This document shows, piece by piece, positions 17,320-26,088 of a stretch of DNA of 64,000 bases. The position numbers were made by a program, and so were the translations under genes. Origin of the DNA: Mycobacterium marinum (GTDB lineage: Bacteria > Actinomycetota > Actinomycetes > Mycobacteriales > Mycobacteriaceae); NCBI RefSeq assembly GCF_003391395.1, contig NZ_CP024190.1:5022001-5086000 (forward strand), read 5' to 3'. The notes beneath the pieces were generated by a model that was given only the letters and a program-made list of their open reading frames with translations, did no database searches and was not told the DNA's origin. Position 1 is the first letter of the stretch. Each line of letters begins with the position of its first letter.

Positions 17320-18240
17320 TCAAGCCTCCTCATCCCAAATCTTCATTAGCGTAGCCAGGATTTCCTCGCCGCGCCCCAGCCCGGCGAGGTGACTTTCACC
17401 CGGTAAGTGGAACAGCTCTGCATTGGGCAGTCGCGAAACGACGTGCTCACCATGGGAGAACGGGATGATGTGATCGTGGTCACCGTGCCACCAACGGACC
17501 GGTACCGACACGTCCTCGAGCCGGAATCCCCAGTCGCGGGCGAAAACGATCACGTCGTTGAACGGTGCGGCCAGCTGTTTGCGGCTTCCGTTGAGCAGAT
17601 CGTCAAGAAACATGGCCTTGAACTCCGGCCGGGCGAGTAGATGCCGGTCCGCTTGTGGCGACATCAGCCCATAGACATCCAGGGCCGGGGAAGCCACCGG
17701 GCGAGCCATCCGGATCAGCACGCTGGCGCTCAGCCGTAGCGGGCTCCCGCCGACTCTCAGTAGCGGCGCCACTCGTCGACCCAGGTCCATCAGGCCGCCA
17801 CTGATCGCATCCGGTCCGCGGGTCGGCGCCACCCCGCCGAGCACCCCCGCTGCCACTACCCGGTCCGGCAGACCGGCAGCACAGGCCAGGGTGTAGGGGC
17901 CGCCCCCGGACAAGCCGACGACCGCCATTTTGTCGATCCCCAGCGTGTCGGCGATGGTCCGCAGGTCGTCGGCAAAGGCCGAGACGGTCCCGTACTGGTG
18001 GGGTGTGGACGAGCCGATGCCGGGACGATCGACGCCGATCAGGCGCACGTCGTGGTGTTCGGCGTAGACCCGCGCCTCGGTCGGTATCTGCCGGCGGGCG
18101 CCCGGAGTGCCGTGGAACCAGAACACCGCACGCCCTTGCGGCGCTCCGAACTCGGCAAATCCGATCTGACGGTCTTCGCCGACGGCGATGTTTCCCTCGA
18201 GCTTGGGTCGGGCGATAGCGACGGCCATGCCCAGCAGCAT
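17320..18240 (-). CDS. alpha/beta hydrolase (Rv1191-type)
   Basis: A 306-residue alpha/beta hydrolase. The oxyanion motif is WFHGTPGARRQ, the nucleophile elbow GLSGGGPYTLACAAGLPDRV, the acid WWHGDHDHIIP and the histidine LPGESHLAGLG. This complete catalytic set supports an active esterase- or epoxide-hydrolase-like enzyme. The open frame starts at 18285; ATG 18240 (MLLGMAVAIARP) brings it to the Rv1191 length of about 304 aa. It is the first gene of the hydrolase-hydrolase-fadD36 unit. In H37Rv Rv1190 and sigI lie beyond it; here an aldehyde dehydrogenase and a hydratase operon follow instead. Confidence 0.85.
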   Translation of the reverse strand: MLLGMAVAIARPKLEGNIAVGEDRQIGFAEFGAPQGRAVFWFHGTPGARRQIPTEARVYAEHHDVRLIGVDRPGIGSSTPHQYGTVSAFADDLRTIADTLGIDKMAVVGLSGGGPYTLACAAGLPDRVVAAGVLGGVAPTRGPDAISGGLMDLGRRVAPLLRVGGSPLRLSASVLIRMARPVASPALDVYGLMSPQADRHLLARPEFKAMFLDDLLNGSRKQLAAPFNDVIVFARDWGFRLEDVSVPVRWWHGDHDHIIPFSHGEHVVSRLPNAELFHLPGESHLAGLGRGEEILATLMKIWDEEA

Positions 18241-18345
18241 CGCATGCGATGACGCGCCGATGCACCTTTTTGGTAGGGGATGCAACGATTCGACAACGAA
18301 TGCCTATCAAGCGCGCTGACGCTGAGCACCGAGCCCCCTTGTCCG

Positions 18346-18397
18346 AGCGTCACGCCAGCGTGGCGGTCGTTTCCCACGGCCACGCTGGCGTGACGCT
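18346..18397. terminator. perfect 19-bp inverted repeat, likely terminator of the aldehyde dehydrogenase gene
   Basis: AGCGTCACGCCAGCGTGGC (18346-18364) is the exact reverse complement of 18379-18397 with a 14-bp loop. It begins 12 bp beyond the aldehyde dehydrogenase stop codon. Confidence 0.7.
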
Positions 18398-18409
18398 GGC
18401 CGCCGCAGG

Positions 18410-19876
18410 TCAGCCAGGCATGCCGATGGCCTTGGGCTCCATGTACTGGTGCAGCCCGGCAATTCCGCCGCCCTCCCGCCCCAGGCCGCTCTGCTTGAAG
18501 CCGCCGAACGGCGCGTCACCAGGACCGAAGCCGTTGACCGCGATCTGGCCGGTCCGGATCCGGCGGGCGACCCTGACGGCGCGGTCAGCGTCGCCACCCC
18601 ACACGGCGCCAGACAGGCCGTACTGCGAATTGTTGGCGATCGCCACGGCGTCGTCGTCGTCGCGGTAGCGCAGCACGCTCAACACCGGCCCGAAGACTTC
18701 GTTTTGGGCGATGTGGGCGTCTGGTGTGACGCCGGTAAGGATCGTCGGCTCGTAGTAGAAACCTGCCTCCGGCGTGGCCGGTCGCCTGCCACCGGCCGCC
18801 AGCGTGGCCCCATCCCGCAGCGCGCGGGCTACGTGGTCCTCGACCCGGCTGCGCTGAGCGGCGCTGATCAGCGGCCCCATCTGCACATCCGGATCGGCGG
18901 GATCACCCACCCGGACCGCACGGGCCAGCGCGACGAGCCGGTCAACGATCTCATCGTGCATCGCCTCGGGTAGCAGCAGCCGACTGTGCAAGATGCAGGC
19001 CTGCCCGGCATGCAACAAGCAGGATTCGAACAACATTCGCGCCAGGAGTTCGTCACTGCACTCAGCGTCGTCTAGGACAATGCTGGCCGACTTCCCGCCA
19101 CACTCGAGCAAGACGCGTTTCATCGTGCCGGCCGCCGCGGCCATCACCTCGCGACCGACCGCCGAACTCCCGGTGAAACTGACCATGTCGATACGCGGGT
19201 CGACGGCCAGCACCTTGCTGGCCTCGATGCCGCCGGGCGTGACGACGTTGACCACCCCGGGTGGGATATCGGTGTGCTCGTGGATGATTCGGGCCAGCGC
19301 CAGGCCCGCGAGCGGCGTGAGCGGGGACGGTTTGAGCACGACGGTATTGCCGCCGGCCAGCGCCCGGCTCAATTTCATGACGTTGAGGCTGTGCGGGAAG
19401 TTCCAAGGCGTCAGGATCGACACGACACCGAGCGGCTCATGGCACAGCACCGCGGCGCCGGACGCTGACTGAATGGACTGATCGCCAAGTGTGCCCGCAA
19501 GATGACCCGCACGCCGGGCCGCGCTGGCCGAAGCGTCGATCTGCAACCGCCGCTCGTTGGCCGTGCAGCCCCATTCGACCTGAGACAGCGCAAAATACGC
19601 GTCGGCGTAGTCCTGCAGCGCGGCGCCCAACTGGGCAAGGCAATGGCCGCGCTCCTGGTGGGACATGGCCGGCCACGGGCCCGCGTCGAATGCGCGACGC
19701 GCGGCATCAACCGCATCGCCTACCTGGCTGACGCTCGCATCGGGTGCGGTCGCGATGACCATCCCCGTCGACGGTGACACGTCGTCGTAGCGGCCGTTTT
19801 CCGGTTCGACGCAACGCCCGTCGATATAAAGCTGATACGTATCGACCAGGGATTCCGGAAGTGCCCGCTCAGCCAT
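18410..19876 (-). CDS. aldehyde dehydrogenase family protein
   Basis: A 488-residue NAD(P)-dependent aldehyde dehydrogenase. TPWNFPHSLNVMKLSRALAGGN is the cofactor-binding segment, FTGSSAVGREV the Rossmann turn, and LLECGGKSA carries the general base Glu. The nucleophile Cys lies in LLHAGQACILHSR, with EVFGPVLSV and PFGGFKQSGLGREGG near the end. All catalytic residues are present. ATG 19876 (MAERALPESL) was chosen, with AGGA upstream. It is divergent from the MaoC-DUF35-MaoC-thiolase operon, which suggests that it oxidises an aldehyde from that pathway (inference). Confidence 0.88.
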   Translation of the reverse strand: MAERALPESLVDTYQLYIDGRCVEPENGRYDDVSPSTGMVIATAPDASVSQVGDAVDAARRAFDAGPWPAMSHQERGHCLAQLGAALQDYADAYFALSQVEWGCTANERRLQIDASASAARRAGHLAGTLGDQSIQSASGAAVLCHEPLGVVSILTPWNFPHSLNVMKLSRALAGGNTVVLKPSPLTPLAGLALARIIHEHTDIPPGVVNVVTPGGIEASKVLAVDPRIDMVSFTGSSAVGREVMAAAAGTMKRVLLECGGKSASIVLDDAECSDELLARMLFESCLLHAGQACILHSRLLLPEAMHDEIVDRLVALARAVRVGDPADPDVQMGPLISAAQRSRVEDHVARALRDGATLAAGGRRPATPEAGFYYEPTILTGVTPDAHIAQNEVFGPVLSVLRYRDDDDAVAIANNSQYGLSGAVWGGDADRAVRVARRIRTGQIAVNGFGPGDAPFGGFKQSGLGREGGGIAGLHQYMEPKAIGMPG

Positions 19877-20155
19877 CTGATTCCTAACCCGTAGGCGTCG
19901 GTCATATACGCACTTGGTGTACACCGCGGGCGTTCAGGCGTCAATGACCTCCCAGGATGAATCGCCACCAAATTCGATGATTTACAGATGCATTGACACG
20001 CCGCCGGGCCCGGGAGTAGACACGACTCGGCAGACATATTGCGCAGATGTGTCCGATCAGCGGCGATCAGGGAGGTGCCGGGTGGCGTGGGTACGGCGAC
20101 CCGCCCGATGACCAGACGCCGTTCTGACGCGTCAACAAGTCAGGAGGACAACCGG

Positions 20156-20704
20156 GTGACTGACTCCGAAACCGAGTTTCTCTCCAAACTGCGCTCACTC
20201 GTCGGACAGCCGACAGGTGGAACGGGACGGCCCTCAGTGGCACCGGATCCGGTGAACCAGCCGATGATTCGGCACTGGGCGCATGCGCTCGACGACATGA
20301 ATCCCGTCTACCTCGATCCGGAGTTCGCGGCCGCATCCAGGTTTGGCGGCATCGTTTCACCGCCGGTCATGTTGCAGACGTGGACAATGCCGGCACCGAA
20401 GCTGGAAGGGATTCGGGAGCGCGGCGGCGCCCCCGTTGAGATCAAGACCAACCCAACCGCGTTCCTCGACGAGGCCGGCTACACCAGTACGGTGGCGGTG
20501 AACTCGGAGTTCGAGATCGAGCGCTACCCACGCCTGGGCGACCTGATCAGCGCGACGACGGTGTATGAGGACGTCTCCGAGGAGAAGAAGACCGCACTGG
20601 GAACCGGCTTCTTCCTCACCTGGGTCACCACCTATGTCGACCAGCACGGGGAGGTGCTCGGGCGGCAGCGGTTCCGGGTGCTGCGATTCAGGCCTCAACG
20701 CTGA
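20156..20704 (+). CDS. MaoC-like enoyl-CoA hydratase subunit (ChsH2 N-domain-like)
   Basis: A 182-residue hot-dog-fold protein of the MaoC/FAS1-dehydratase type: IRHWAHALDDMNPVYLDPEFAAASRFGGIVSPPVMLQTW is the N-terminal hydratase-like region. GTG 20156 follows a strong AGGAGGA site. In M. tuberculosis ChsH2 (Rv3542c) a MaoC domain is fused to a DUF35 domain. Here the two are separate genes whose stop and start codons touch. ChsH2 pairs with ChsH1 to hydrate a steroid side-chain enoyl-CoA, then delivers product to Ltp2. This gene opens a four-enzyme operon with that same order. The real substrate is unknown. Confidence 0.82.
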   Translation: MTDSETEFLSKLRSLVGQPTGGTGRPSVAPDPVNQPMIRHWAHALDDMNPVYLDPEFAAASRFGGIVSPPVMLQTWTMPAPKLEGIRERGGAPVEIKTNPTAFLDEAGYTSTVAVNSEFEIERYPRLGDLISATTVYEDVSEEKKTALGTGFFLTWVTTYVDQHGEVLGRQRFRVLRFRPQR

Positions 20705-21132
20705 TGGCCTCCCGACTGGCGCCGGCAATCAGCCCGGACACCGAGTTCTTCTGGCACGGGCTGCGCGAGCACAAACTGCTTATCCAACGCTGCGCCGAAT
20801 GCGGGGAACTACGTCACCCGCCACGCCCCATGTGCCCCAAATGCCGCTGTCTGCACTGGGATACCGTCGAGTCTGGGGGCCGCGGCACCGTCTACAGCTT
20901 CGTGATGCCCCACCAACCGAGGTTTCCGTTCTTCGATTACCCCTACATCGTCGTGCTGGTCGAACTCGATGAGGGCGTCCGGCTGGTTTCGAACCTGTGT
21001 GGCATCGATCCGGCTGACGTCACGGTCGGGATGGCGGTCGAGGTGTTCTACCAAGACTTCGATGGGCCAGACGGAAGCTTTGTGCTGCATCAATTCCGGC
21101 CCGTCGCCCTTGACTCGGAGGCAGTTCGATGA
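20704..21132 (+). CDS. DUF35 OB-fold protein with zinc ribbon (ChsH2 C-domain-like)
   Basis: A 142-residue protein with an N-terminal helix (SPDTEFFWHGLREHKLLIQ). A four-cysteine rubredoxin-like zinc ribbon, CAECGELRHPPRPMCPKC, follows, and then an OB fold (GRGTVYSFVMPHQP to VGMAVEVFYQD). DUF35 proteins bind thiolase-like partners. With Ltp2 they form an acyl-CoA retro-aldolase. Its ATG overlaps the preceding stop codon and the next gene overlaps its end by ATGA, so the products should be made in matched amounts. Confidence 0.88.
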   Translation: MASRLAPAISPDTEFFWHGLREHKLLIQRCAECGELRHPPRPMCPKCRCLHWDTVESGGRGTVYSFVMPHQPRFPFFDYPYIVVLVELDEGVRLVSNLCGIDPADVTVGMAVEVFYQDFDGPDGSFVLHQFRPVALDSEAVR

Positions 21133-21584
21133 CCACTACCACCGGCCGCTACCAGACCCTTGGATGGAACGACATCGCCGTCGGCGACGCGGTGACTGCG
21201 TTGGAGATCCCGATCACCACAACGGTGATCGTCGCGGGGGCAATCGCGTCACGGGATTTCATGCCGGTACATCACGACCGCGACTACGCCAACAAGCAAG
21301 GCTCGCCGAATCTGTTCATGAACATCCTGACCACCAACGGGCTTTGCGTGCGTTTCCTCACCGACTGGGCCGGACCAGAAGCGATGGTCAAGAAACTGTC
21401 GATTCGCCTTGGCGTGCCCTGCTTTCCGGATGACCCGCTGCACTTCACCGGCAGCGTAACCGGCAAGTCGGCCGGTAAAGACGGGGAAAACTTCGTTGAA
21501 GTCACTTTCCAGGGCGCCAACAGCCTTGGCAATCACGTTTCCGGAACCGCGGTGCTCAGCCTCCTCGATGAGGCCCAGCCGTGA
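21129..21584 (+). CDS. MaoC-like enoyl-CoA hydratase subunit (ChsH1-like)
   Basis: A 151-residue MaoC protein with the catalytic hydratase-2 motif visible as ITTTVIVAGAIASRDFMPVHHDRDYANKQG (Asp and His). NLFMNILTTNGLCVRFLTDWAGPEAMVKKLSIRLG follows. It resembles ChsH1 (Rv3541c), the catalytic partner of the ChsH1-ChsH2 hydratase. It overlaps both neighbours by four bases. The expected role is hydration of an alpha,beta-unsaturated acyl-CoA before retro-aldol cleavage. Confidence 0.87.
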   Translation: MTTTTGRYQTLGWNDIAVGDAVTALEIPITTTVIVAGAIASRDFMPVHHDRDYANKQGSPNLFMNILTTNGLCVRFLTDWAGPEAMVKKLSIRLGVPCFPDDPLHFTGSVTGKSAGKDGENFVEVTFQGANSLGNHVSGTAVLSLLDEAQP

Positions 21585-22750
21585 CTGCCCCGCTGGCCGG
21601 TGCCGCCGCGATCGTGGGAATTGGCCAGACCGAGTTCTCCAAGGAGTCCGGGCGCAGCGAGTTGCAGCTGGCGTGCGAGGCGGTCAGCGCAGCCCTTGAC
21701 GATGCCGGGGTGACACCCGGCGAGGTCGACGGCATGGTCACGTTCACGATGGACGCCAGCGACGAGATCGATGTCGCACGCAATGTGGGTATCGGTGACC
21801 TCAACTTCTTCAGCCGGGTACCGCACGGCGGCGGCGCCGCGGCCGGGACCGTGGCACACGCCGCGATGGCGGTGGCCACCGGGGTCGCCGAGGTGGTGGT
21901 GTGTTATCGCGCCTTCAACGAACGTTCCGGCATGCGGTTCGGGGGTAGCGGGCGCACCAGCACCGAAACCCCGCTCTTCATGGCCCATTACGCGCCCTTT
22001 GGACTGCTGACTCCCGCAGCATGGGTCGCGCTGCACGCACAGCGCTACATGTCGACTTATGGAGTCACCAACGAGGACTTCGGCCGGATCGCCGTCGTCG
22101 ACCGTGCCCATGCGGCACGCAACCCCGACGCCTGGTTCTACCAGCGCCCGATCACGCTGGCCGACCATCAGAATTCACGCTGGATCATCGAACCCGTACT
22201 GCGCCTGCTGGACTGCTGCCAGGAAAGCGATGGCGGCGTCGCTCTGGTCGTGACGAGTACCGAGCGGGCGCGGGATCTGCGCCAGCCGGCGGCGGTCATC
22301 ACCGCGGCCGCCCAGGGGGCGGCCGCCGAGGGCGAGATGATGACTAGCTACTACCGCGAGGACATCACCGGACTACCGGAGATGGGGGTGGTGGCCAAGC
22401 GTCTGTGGCGCGATTCGGGCCTCAAGCCTGCCGACATTCAAACCGCGTTCATCTACGACCATTTCACCCCGTTCGTATTCACCCAGCTCGAGGAACTCGG
22501 CTTCTGCGGACGCGGTGAGGCCAAGGAGTTCGCCACAGTGGAGAACCTGTCGCTGGGTGGGTTGCTGCCGATCAATACCAACGGCGGCCTGCTCGGCGAG
22601 GCCTACATCCATGGCATGAACGGCATAACCGAGGCGGTGCGTCAGGTGCGTGGCACTTCGTACAACCAGGTCGACCACGTCGAACACGTACTGGTCACCT
22701 CGGGAACCGGGGTACCGACCAGTGGACTGATTCTTGCCCCCGCCGGATGA
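21581..22750 (+). CDS. thiolase-like acyl-CoA retro-aldolase (Ltp2-like)
   Basis: A 389-residue thiolase-superfamily protein very similar to M. tuberculosis Ltp2 (Rv3540c) as I remember it. Matching blocks are GIGQTEFSKESGRSEL, FTMDASDEIDVARNVGIG, GVAEVVVCYRAFNERSGMRFG, DHQNSRWIIEPVLRLLDCCQE, IYDHFTPFVFTQLEELGFCGRGEAKEF and GEAYIHGMNG. Ltp2 with its DUF35 partner cleaves a 3-hydroxyacyl-CoA to a shorter ketone or aldehyde plus acyl-CoA. The upstream DUF35 gene and the divergent aldehyde dehydrogenase fit this reaction. The start is GTG 21581 overlapping the previous gene by ATGA-type coupling. Confidence 0.9.
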   Translation: MTAPLAGAAAIVGIGQTEFSKESGRSELQLACEAVSAALDDAGVTPGEVDGMVTFTMDASDEIDVARNVGIGDLNFFSRVPHGGGAAAGTVAHAAMAVATGVAEVVVCYRAFNERSGMRFGGSGRTSTETPLFMAHYAPFGLLTPAAWVALHAQRYMSTYGVTNEDFGRIAVVDRAHAARNPDAWFYQRPITLADHQNSRWIIEPVLRLLDCCQESDGGVALVVTSTERARDLRQPAAVITAAAQGAAAEGEMMTSYYREDITGLPEMGVVAKRLWRDSGLKPADIQTAFIYDHFTPFVFTQLEELGFCGRGEAKEFATVENLSLGGLLPINTNGGLLGEAYIHGMNGITEAVRQVRGTSYNQVDHVEHVLVTSGTGVPTSGLILAPAG

Positions 22751-22757
22751 GCTCGTG

Positions 22758-23387
22758 ATGCCCCAGTCCGCCGCCCTGCCTCAGGCAACCGACACCCGCG
22801 AACTCATCATCGGGTCGGCGTATGTGTGCTTTCGCCGGCAGGGCTTTCAGAAGACCACGATTGTCGACATCGCCAGACTGGCGAACGTGTCTCGAAGCAC
22901 CATCTACGAGTACTTCCGCGACAAGGCCGCCATCATGGAAGGCTGCGCCGAACGCGCTTCCGAACAGTTCTATCGCGAAATGTCCAAAGCGATGGACCGA
23001 GGTGGATCGCTGCAGGAAAAGCTCTGCCAAGCCGCCGTATTCGTGACTCAGTCCCGGCAGGCGATCGCTTCGGCCAAGTACTTCGACGAGGACGCGATCG
23101 GCCTGTTGCTGACCAAGGATTCCGCCGTGCTGCTGCGCGAATGCATCGACTTTTTCGCCCCTTACCTCGCCGCGGCCAAGCTCACCGGCGAGGTCCGTAA
23201 GGACCTCGACGTCCAAGCGGCCGCCGAATGGTTCGCGCGCATTTTGTTCTCGCTGTTCAGCACGCCATCACCGATACGCGACATGGATGACGCCCAGGCC
23301 GTCACCGAGTTCGTCCGCGCGCACGTGGTCGACGGATTCTCCGATAGCCGTTGGCGACCGGCCCGCGGCGTTTCGAAAGTACACTGA
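22758..23387 (+). CDS. TetR/AcrR-family regulator
   Basis: A 209-residue protein. The N-terminal HTH is ELIIGSAYVCFRRQGFQKTTIVDIARLANVSRSTIYEYFRDKAAIMEGCAE, a clear TetR DNA-binding domain. The C-terminal helical ligand domain (KLCQAAVFVTQSRQAIASAKYF) has no recognisable specificity. ATG 22758 is preferred; a TTG eight codons earlier would overlap ltp2-like. As the last gene of the hydratase-aldolase operon it probably represses that operon and perhaps the divergent aldehyde dehydrogenase. It is convergent with putB. Confidence 0.87.
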   Translation: MPQSAALPQATDTRELIIGSAYVCFRRQGFQKTTIVDIARLANVSRSTIYEYFRDKAAIMEGCAERASEQFYREMSKAMDRGGSLQEKLCQAAVFVTQSRQAIASAKYFDEDAIGLLLTKDSAVLLRECIDFFAPYLAAAKLTGEVRKDLDVQAAAEWFARILFSLFSTPSPIRDMDDAQAVTEFVRAHVVDGFSDSRWRPARGVSKVH

Positions 23388-23413
23388 CGGCTGCGAATAC
23401 CCTCAGCTCGAGG

Positions 23414-24373
23414 TCATTGCACCAGTGCGCGCAGAAAGAAGCCGAGATTCGCCGGGCGTTCGGCCAGCCTGCGCATGAAGTAGCCGTACCACTGGGTACC
23501 AAACGGCACGTACACGCGCACCTGGCTACCGACGCCGACCAGTCGCCACTGTTCCTCGTCACGAATGCCGTACAACATTTGGTATTCGAAATCGTTTGCG
23601 CTGCGCCCTGACTCGTGGGCCATACCGGCAACAGTGGCAATGATCTCCGGGTCGTGCGACGCAACCATGGGATACCCGGAACCTGCCATCAGGACCTGCA
23701 GGCACCTCAGATAGGAGTCGGTGACCTCGACCCGGTCGCGGTATGCCACCGATTCGGGTTCGTCATAAGCGCCCTTGCACAAGCGGACCCGGGCCCCCAC
23801 CGACGCGAGCTCCTGACAGTCGTCGAGCGTGCGCCTCAGGTAGGCCTGAACAACGGTACCCAGCCAAGCAAAGTCGACACGTAGGTCGCCGGCGATGGAC
23901 AACGTCGACTCGGTGGTCGTGTGGTCTTCGGCATCCACGGTGACCCAGACACCGACCTGCTCGGCCCGCTCGCAGATGGTGCGGGCGTTGTCCAACGCGA
24001 TCTTCTGCCCGTCGCGTTCCAGGGCCTGCCCCAGGGCCGAAAGCTTGACCGACACCTCCAACGGCCGCACTCCATCGCGCCCGGCATCGTTGCGCCGCCC
24101 CATCACGTCGAGCAAGTTCAGGTAGGCCCGAACCGTCTCGGCCGCGTCATCGACATCGGTGACGTTCTCGCCGAGATAGTCGATGCTGACGCAGCGTCCC
24201 GAATCACGCAGCGCACCAACAACATCAAGGACACTGTCGACGGTCTCACCGGGCACAAAACGGCGCACCACTCGACGGGTTACCGACGAGTGTTCCAGGG
24301 TGCGCCGCAACCGGTCGGCCCGGCTGGCCGCGAGCATGGCGGGGCGGACCGTGTGGACGAATAGGCGGGTCAT
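23414..24373 (-). CDS. putB: proline dehydrogenase PutB (monofunctional)
   Basis: A 319-residue FAD-dependent proline dehydrogenase with a beta/alpha barrel. Visible motifs are SVKLSALGQALERDGQKIALDNARTI, VTVDAEDHTTTESTL, VRLCKGAYDEPESVAYRDR, VASHDPEIIATV, EYQMLYGIRDEEQWRLVGVG and the C-terminal VRVYVPFGTQWYGYFMRRLAERPAN. It oxidises proline to pyrroline-5-carboxylate and passes electrons to quinones. It matches Rv1188. Its ATG overlaps the rocA stop, so the two enzymes are translationally coupled and P5C can be channelled between them. Confidence 0.95.
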   Translation of the reverse strand: MTRLFVHTVRPAMLAASRADRLRRTLEHSSVTRRVVRRFVPGETVDSVLDVVGALRDSGRCVSIDYLGENVTDVDDAAETVRAYLNLLDVMGRRNDAGRDGVRPLEVSVKLSALGQALERDGQKIALDNARTICERAEQVGVWVTVDAEDHTTTESTLSIAGDLRVDFAWLGTVVQAYLRRTLDDCQELASVGARVRLCKGAYDEPESVAYRDRVEVTDSYLRCLQVLMAGSGYPMVASHDPEIIATVAGMAHESGRSANDFEYQMLYGIRDEEQWRLVGVGSQVRVYVPFGTQWYGYFMRRLAERPANLGFFLRALVQ

Positions 24374-26004
24374 CAGTCCGACTCCATGTGCGGGTAGGTG
24401 TGGTCGGTCGCCGGGACGAATGTCTCTTTGATGGTGCGTGTCGACGTCCAGCGCAACAGATTCTGAGGCGATCCAGCCTTGTCGTTGGTGCCCGAGCCGC
24501 GCGAGCCACCGAAGGGCTGGCGGCCAACGACCGCACCGGTCGGCTTGTCGTTGATGTAGAAGTTTCCTGCCGCGAACCTCAGCCGGTTCTGAGCGGTCAG
24601 CACGGCATTGCGGTCGTCGGCGATGACGGCGCCGGTCAGCGCATAGCGGGAGCCGGTGTCGATGACATCGAGGATCCGTTCGTACTGGTCGTCGGGGTAT
24701 ACGTGCAGCGACAGCACCGGTCCGAAGTACTCGGTCGCAAAGGACTCATCGGTCGGATCGTCGGATAGCAGCACGGTCGGTCGCACGAAATATCCGACGC
24801 TGTCGTCATATTCGCCCCCCACGGCGATGGTGACGCCGGCTGCGCCCTTCGCTCGTTCGATTGCGTCGACGTTCTTGATGAAGGCGCGGCGATCGATGAG
24901 TGCGCCACCAAAGTTGGACAGGTCGGTGATGTCGCCGTATTTCAGCCCGGCGGCGGTGTCCAGGAAAGTGTCGCCCATCTGTTGCCAGACCGAGTGTGGG
25001 ATGAATGCTCGCGATGCCGCCGAGCATTTCTGCCCCTGGTACTCGAAGGCACCCCGGATCAGCGCCGTAGCCACCACCTCCGGGCGCGCGGAGGAATGAG
25101 CAACCACAAAGTCCTTGCCGCCGGTCTCGCCGACCAACCGGGGGTAGCTCTGGTAGGAAGCGATGTTGGCGCCGACCTGTTGCCACAGGTGTTGGAAGGT
25201 CGCCGTCGACCCGGTGAAGTGGATGCCGGCCAGCCGCGGATCGGTCAGCGCGACATCCGAAACCGCCAGTCCGTCACCGGTGACCAGGTTGATCACCCCG
25301 GGCGGCAATCCGGCGGCCTCGAGCGCCTGCATGGTCAGATAGGCCGCCAAGGTCTGGGTAACCGACGGCTTCCACACCACGGTGTTGCCCATCAGTGCCG
25401 GTGCGGTCGGCAAGTTCGCGGCGATCGCGGTGAAATTGAACGGCGTGATCGCGTAGACGAAGCCTTCCAGTGGGCGGTGATCGGTGCGGTTCCACTCCCC
25501 CTTGGCGCTGACCGGTTGCTGGTCCAGGATCTGGCGAGCAAAAGCTACGTTGAAGCGCCAGAAGTCGACCAACTCGCACGGTGCGTCGATTTCGGCCTGG
25601 TATGCCGACTTCGACTGGCCGAGCATCGTTGCCGCCGCGATCTTTTCCCGCCATGGCCCGGCCAGCAGGTCGGCCGCCCGCAGGAAAACCCCGGCGCGCT
25701 CGTCGAACGGCATGGCGGCCCAGCCGTTCTTGGCGGCCATGGCGGCCTCTATTGCCGCCGTGGCGTCAGCGTGGACGGCGTTGGTCAAGGTGCCCAGCCG
25801 TTCGGCGTGCCGGTGTGGCTGCACGACGTCGATACGTTCGCCGTCGCCCATCCGGTGTTTACCGCCGATCACGTGCGGCAGGTCGATCGGCTGTTGCGCC
25901 AAAGCGATCAACTCGCTTTTTAGGCGAGACCGTTCGGGTGAGTGCGGCGCATAGCTGTGGACCGGCTCGTTGGCGGGGATCGGCACCTGGGTAATCGCGT
26001 CCAT
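24373..26004 (-). CDS. rocA: delta-1-pyrroline-5-carboxylate dehydrogenase RocA
   Basis: A 543-residue aldehyde dehydrogenase superfamily enzyme, the same length as Rv1187 (also called pruA). It converts glutamate semialdehyde (from P5C) to glutamate with NAD. Motifs are YAITPFNFTAIAANLPTAPALMGN, IHFTGSTATFQHLW, VGETGGKDFVVAHSSA (general base Glu) and AFEYQGQKCSAASRAFI (catalytic Cys). EYFGPVLSLHVYPD follows. An upstream in-frame start at 26055 would add 17 residues. ATG 26004 (MDAITQVPIPANEP) matches the H37Rv N terminus. First gene of the rocA-putB operon, divergent from its regulator. Confidence 0.95.
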   Translation of the reverse strand: MDAITQVPIPANEPVHSYAPHSPERSRLKSELIALAQQPIDLPHVIGGKHRMGDGERIDVVQPHRHAERLGTLTNAVHADATAAIEAAMAAKNGWAAMPFDERAGVFLRAADLLAGPWREKIAAATMLGQSKSAYQAEIDAPCELVDFWRFNVAFARQILDQQPVSAKGEWNRTDHRPLEGFVYAITPFNFTAIAANLPTAPALMGNTVVWKPSVTQTLAAYLTMQALEAAGLPPGVINLVTGDGLAVSDVALTDPRLAGIHFTGSTATFQHLWQQVGANIASYQSYPRLVGETGGKDFVVAHSSARPEVVATALIRGAFEYQGQKCSAASRAFIPHSVWQQMGDTFLDTAAGLKYGDITDLSNFGGALIDRRAFIKNVDAIERAKGAAGVTIAVGGEYDDSVGYFVRPTVLLSDDPTDESFATEYFGPVLSLHVYPDDQYERILDVIDTGSRYALTGAVIADDRNAVLTAQNRLRFAAGNFYINDKPTGAVVGRQPFGGSRGSGTNDKAGSPQNLLRWTSTRTIKETFVPATDHTYPHMESD

Positions 26005-26037
26005 GCCTGCCAGCATCCCCGCCGGCAGGCTCGAATC

Positions 26038-26088
26038 GATTAGCCGATCGGACAAGATTAGCGATCAGCACTAGTACTATCGGACAAC
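26038..26088 (+). promoter_or_regulatory. pruC/rocA divergent regulatory region with direct repeats
   Basis: Two repeat pairs are visible: GATTAGCCGATC (26038-26049) with GATTAGCGATC (26056-26066), and ATCGGACAA at 26047-26055 and 26079-26087. TACTAT (26075-26080) ends eight bases before the pruC ATG and there is no Shine-Dalgarno sequence, so the pruC mRNA may be leaderless. The repeats are candidate PruC sites. Confidence 0.5.

Noticed and set aside
18249..18668. Plus-strand frame across the terminator before the aldehyde dehydrogenase.
   Set aside because: It overlaps a real gene antisense and has no conserved content.
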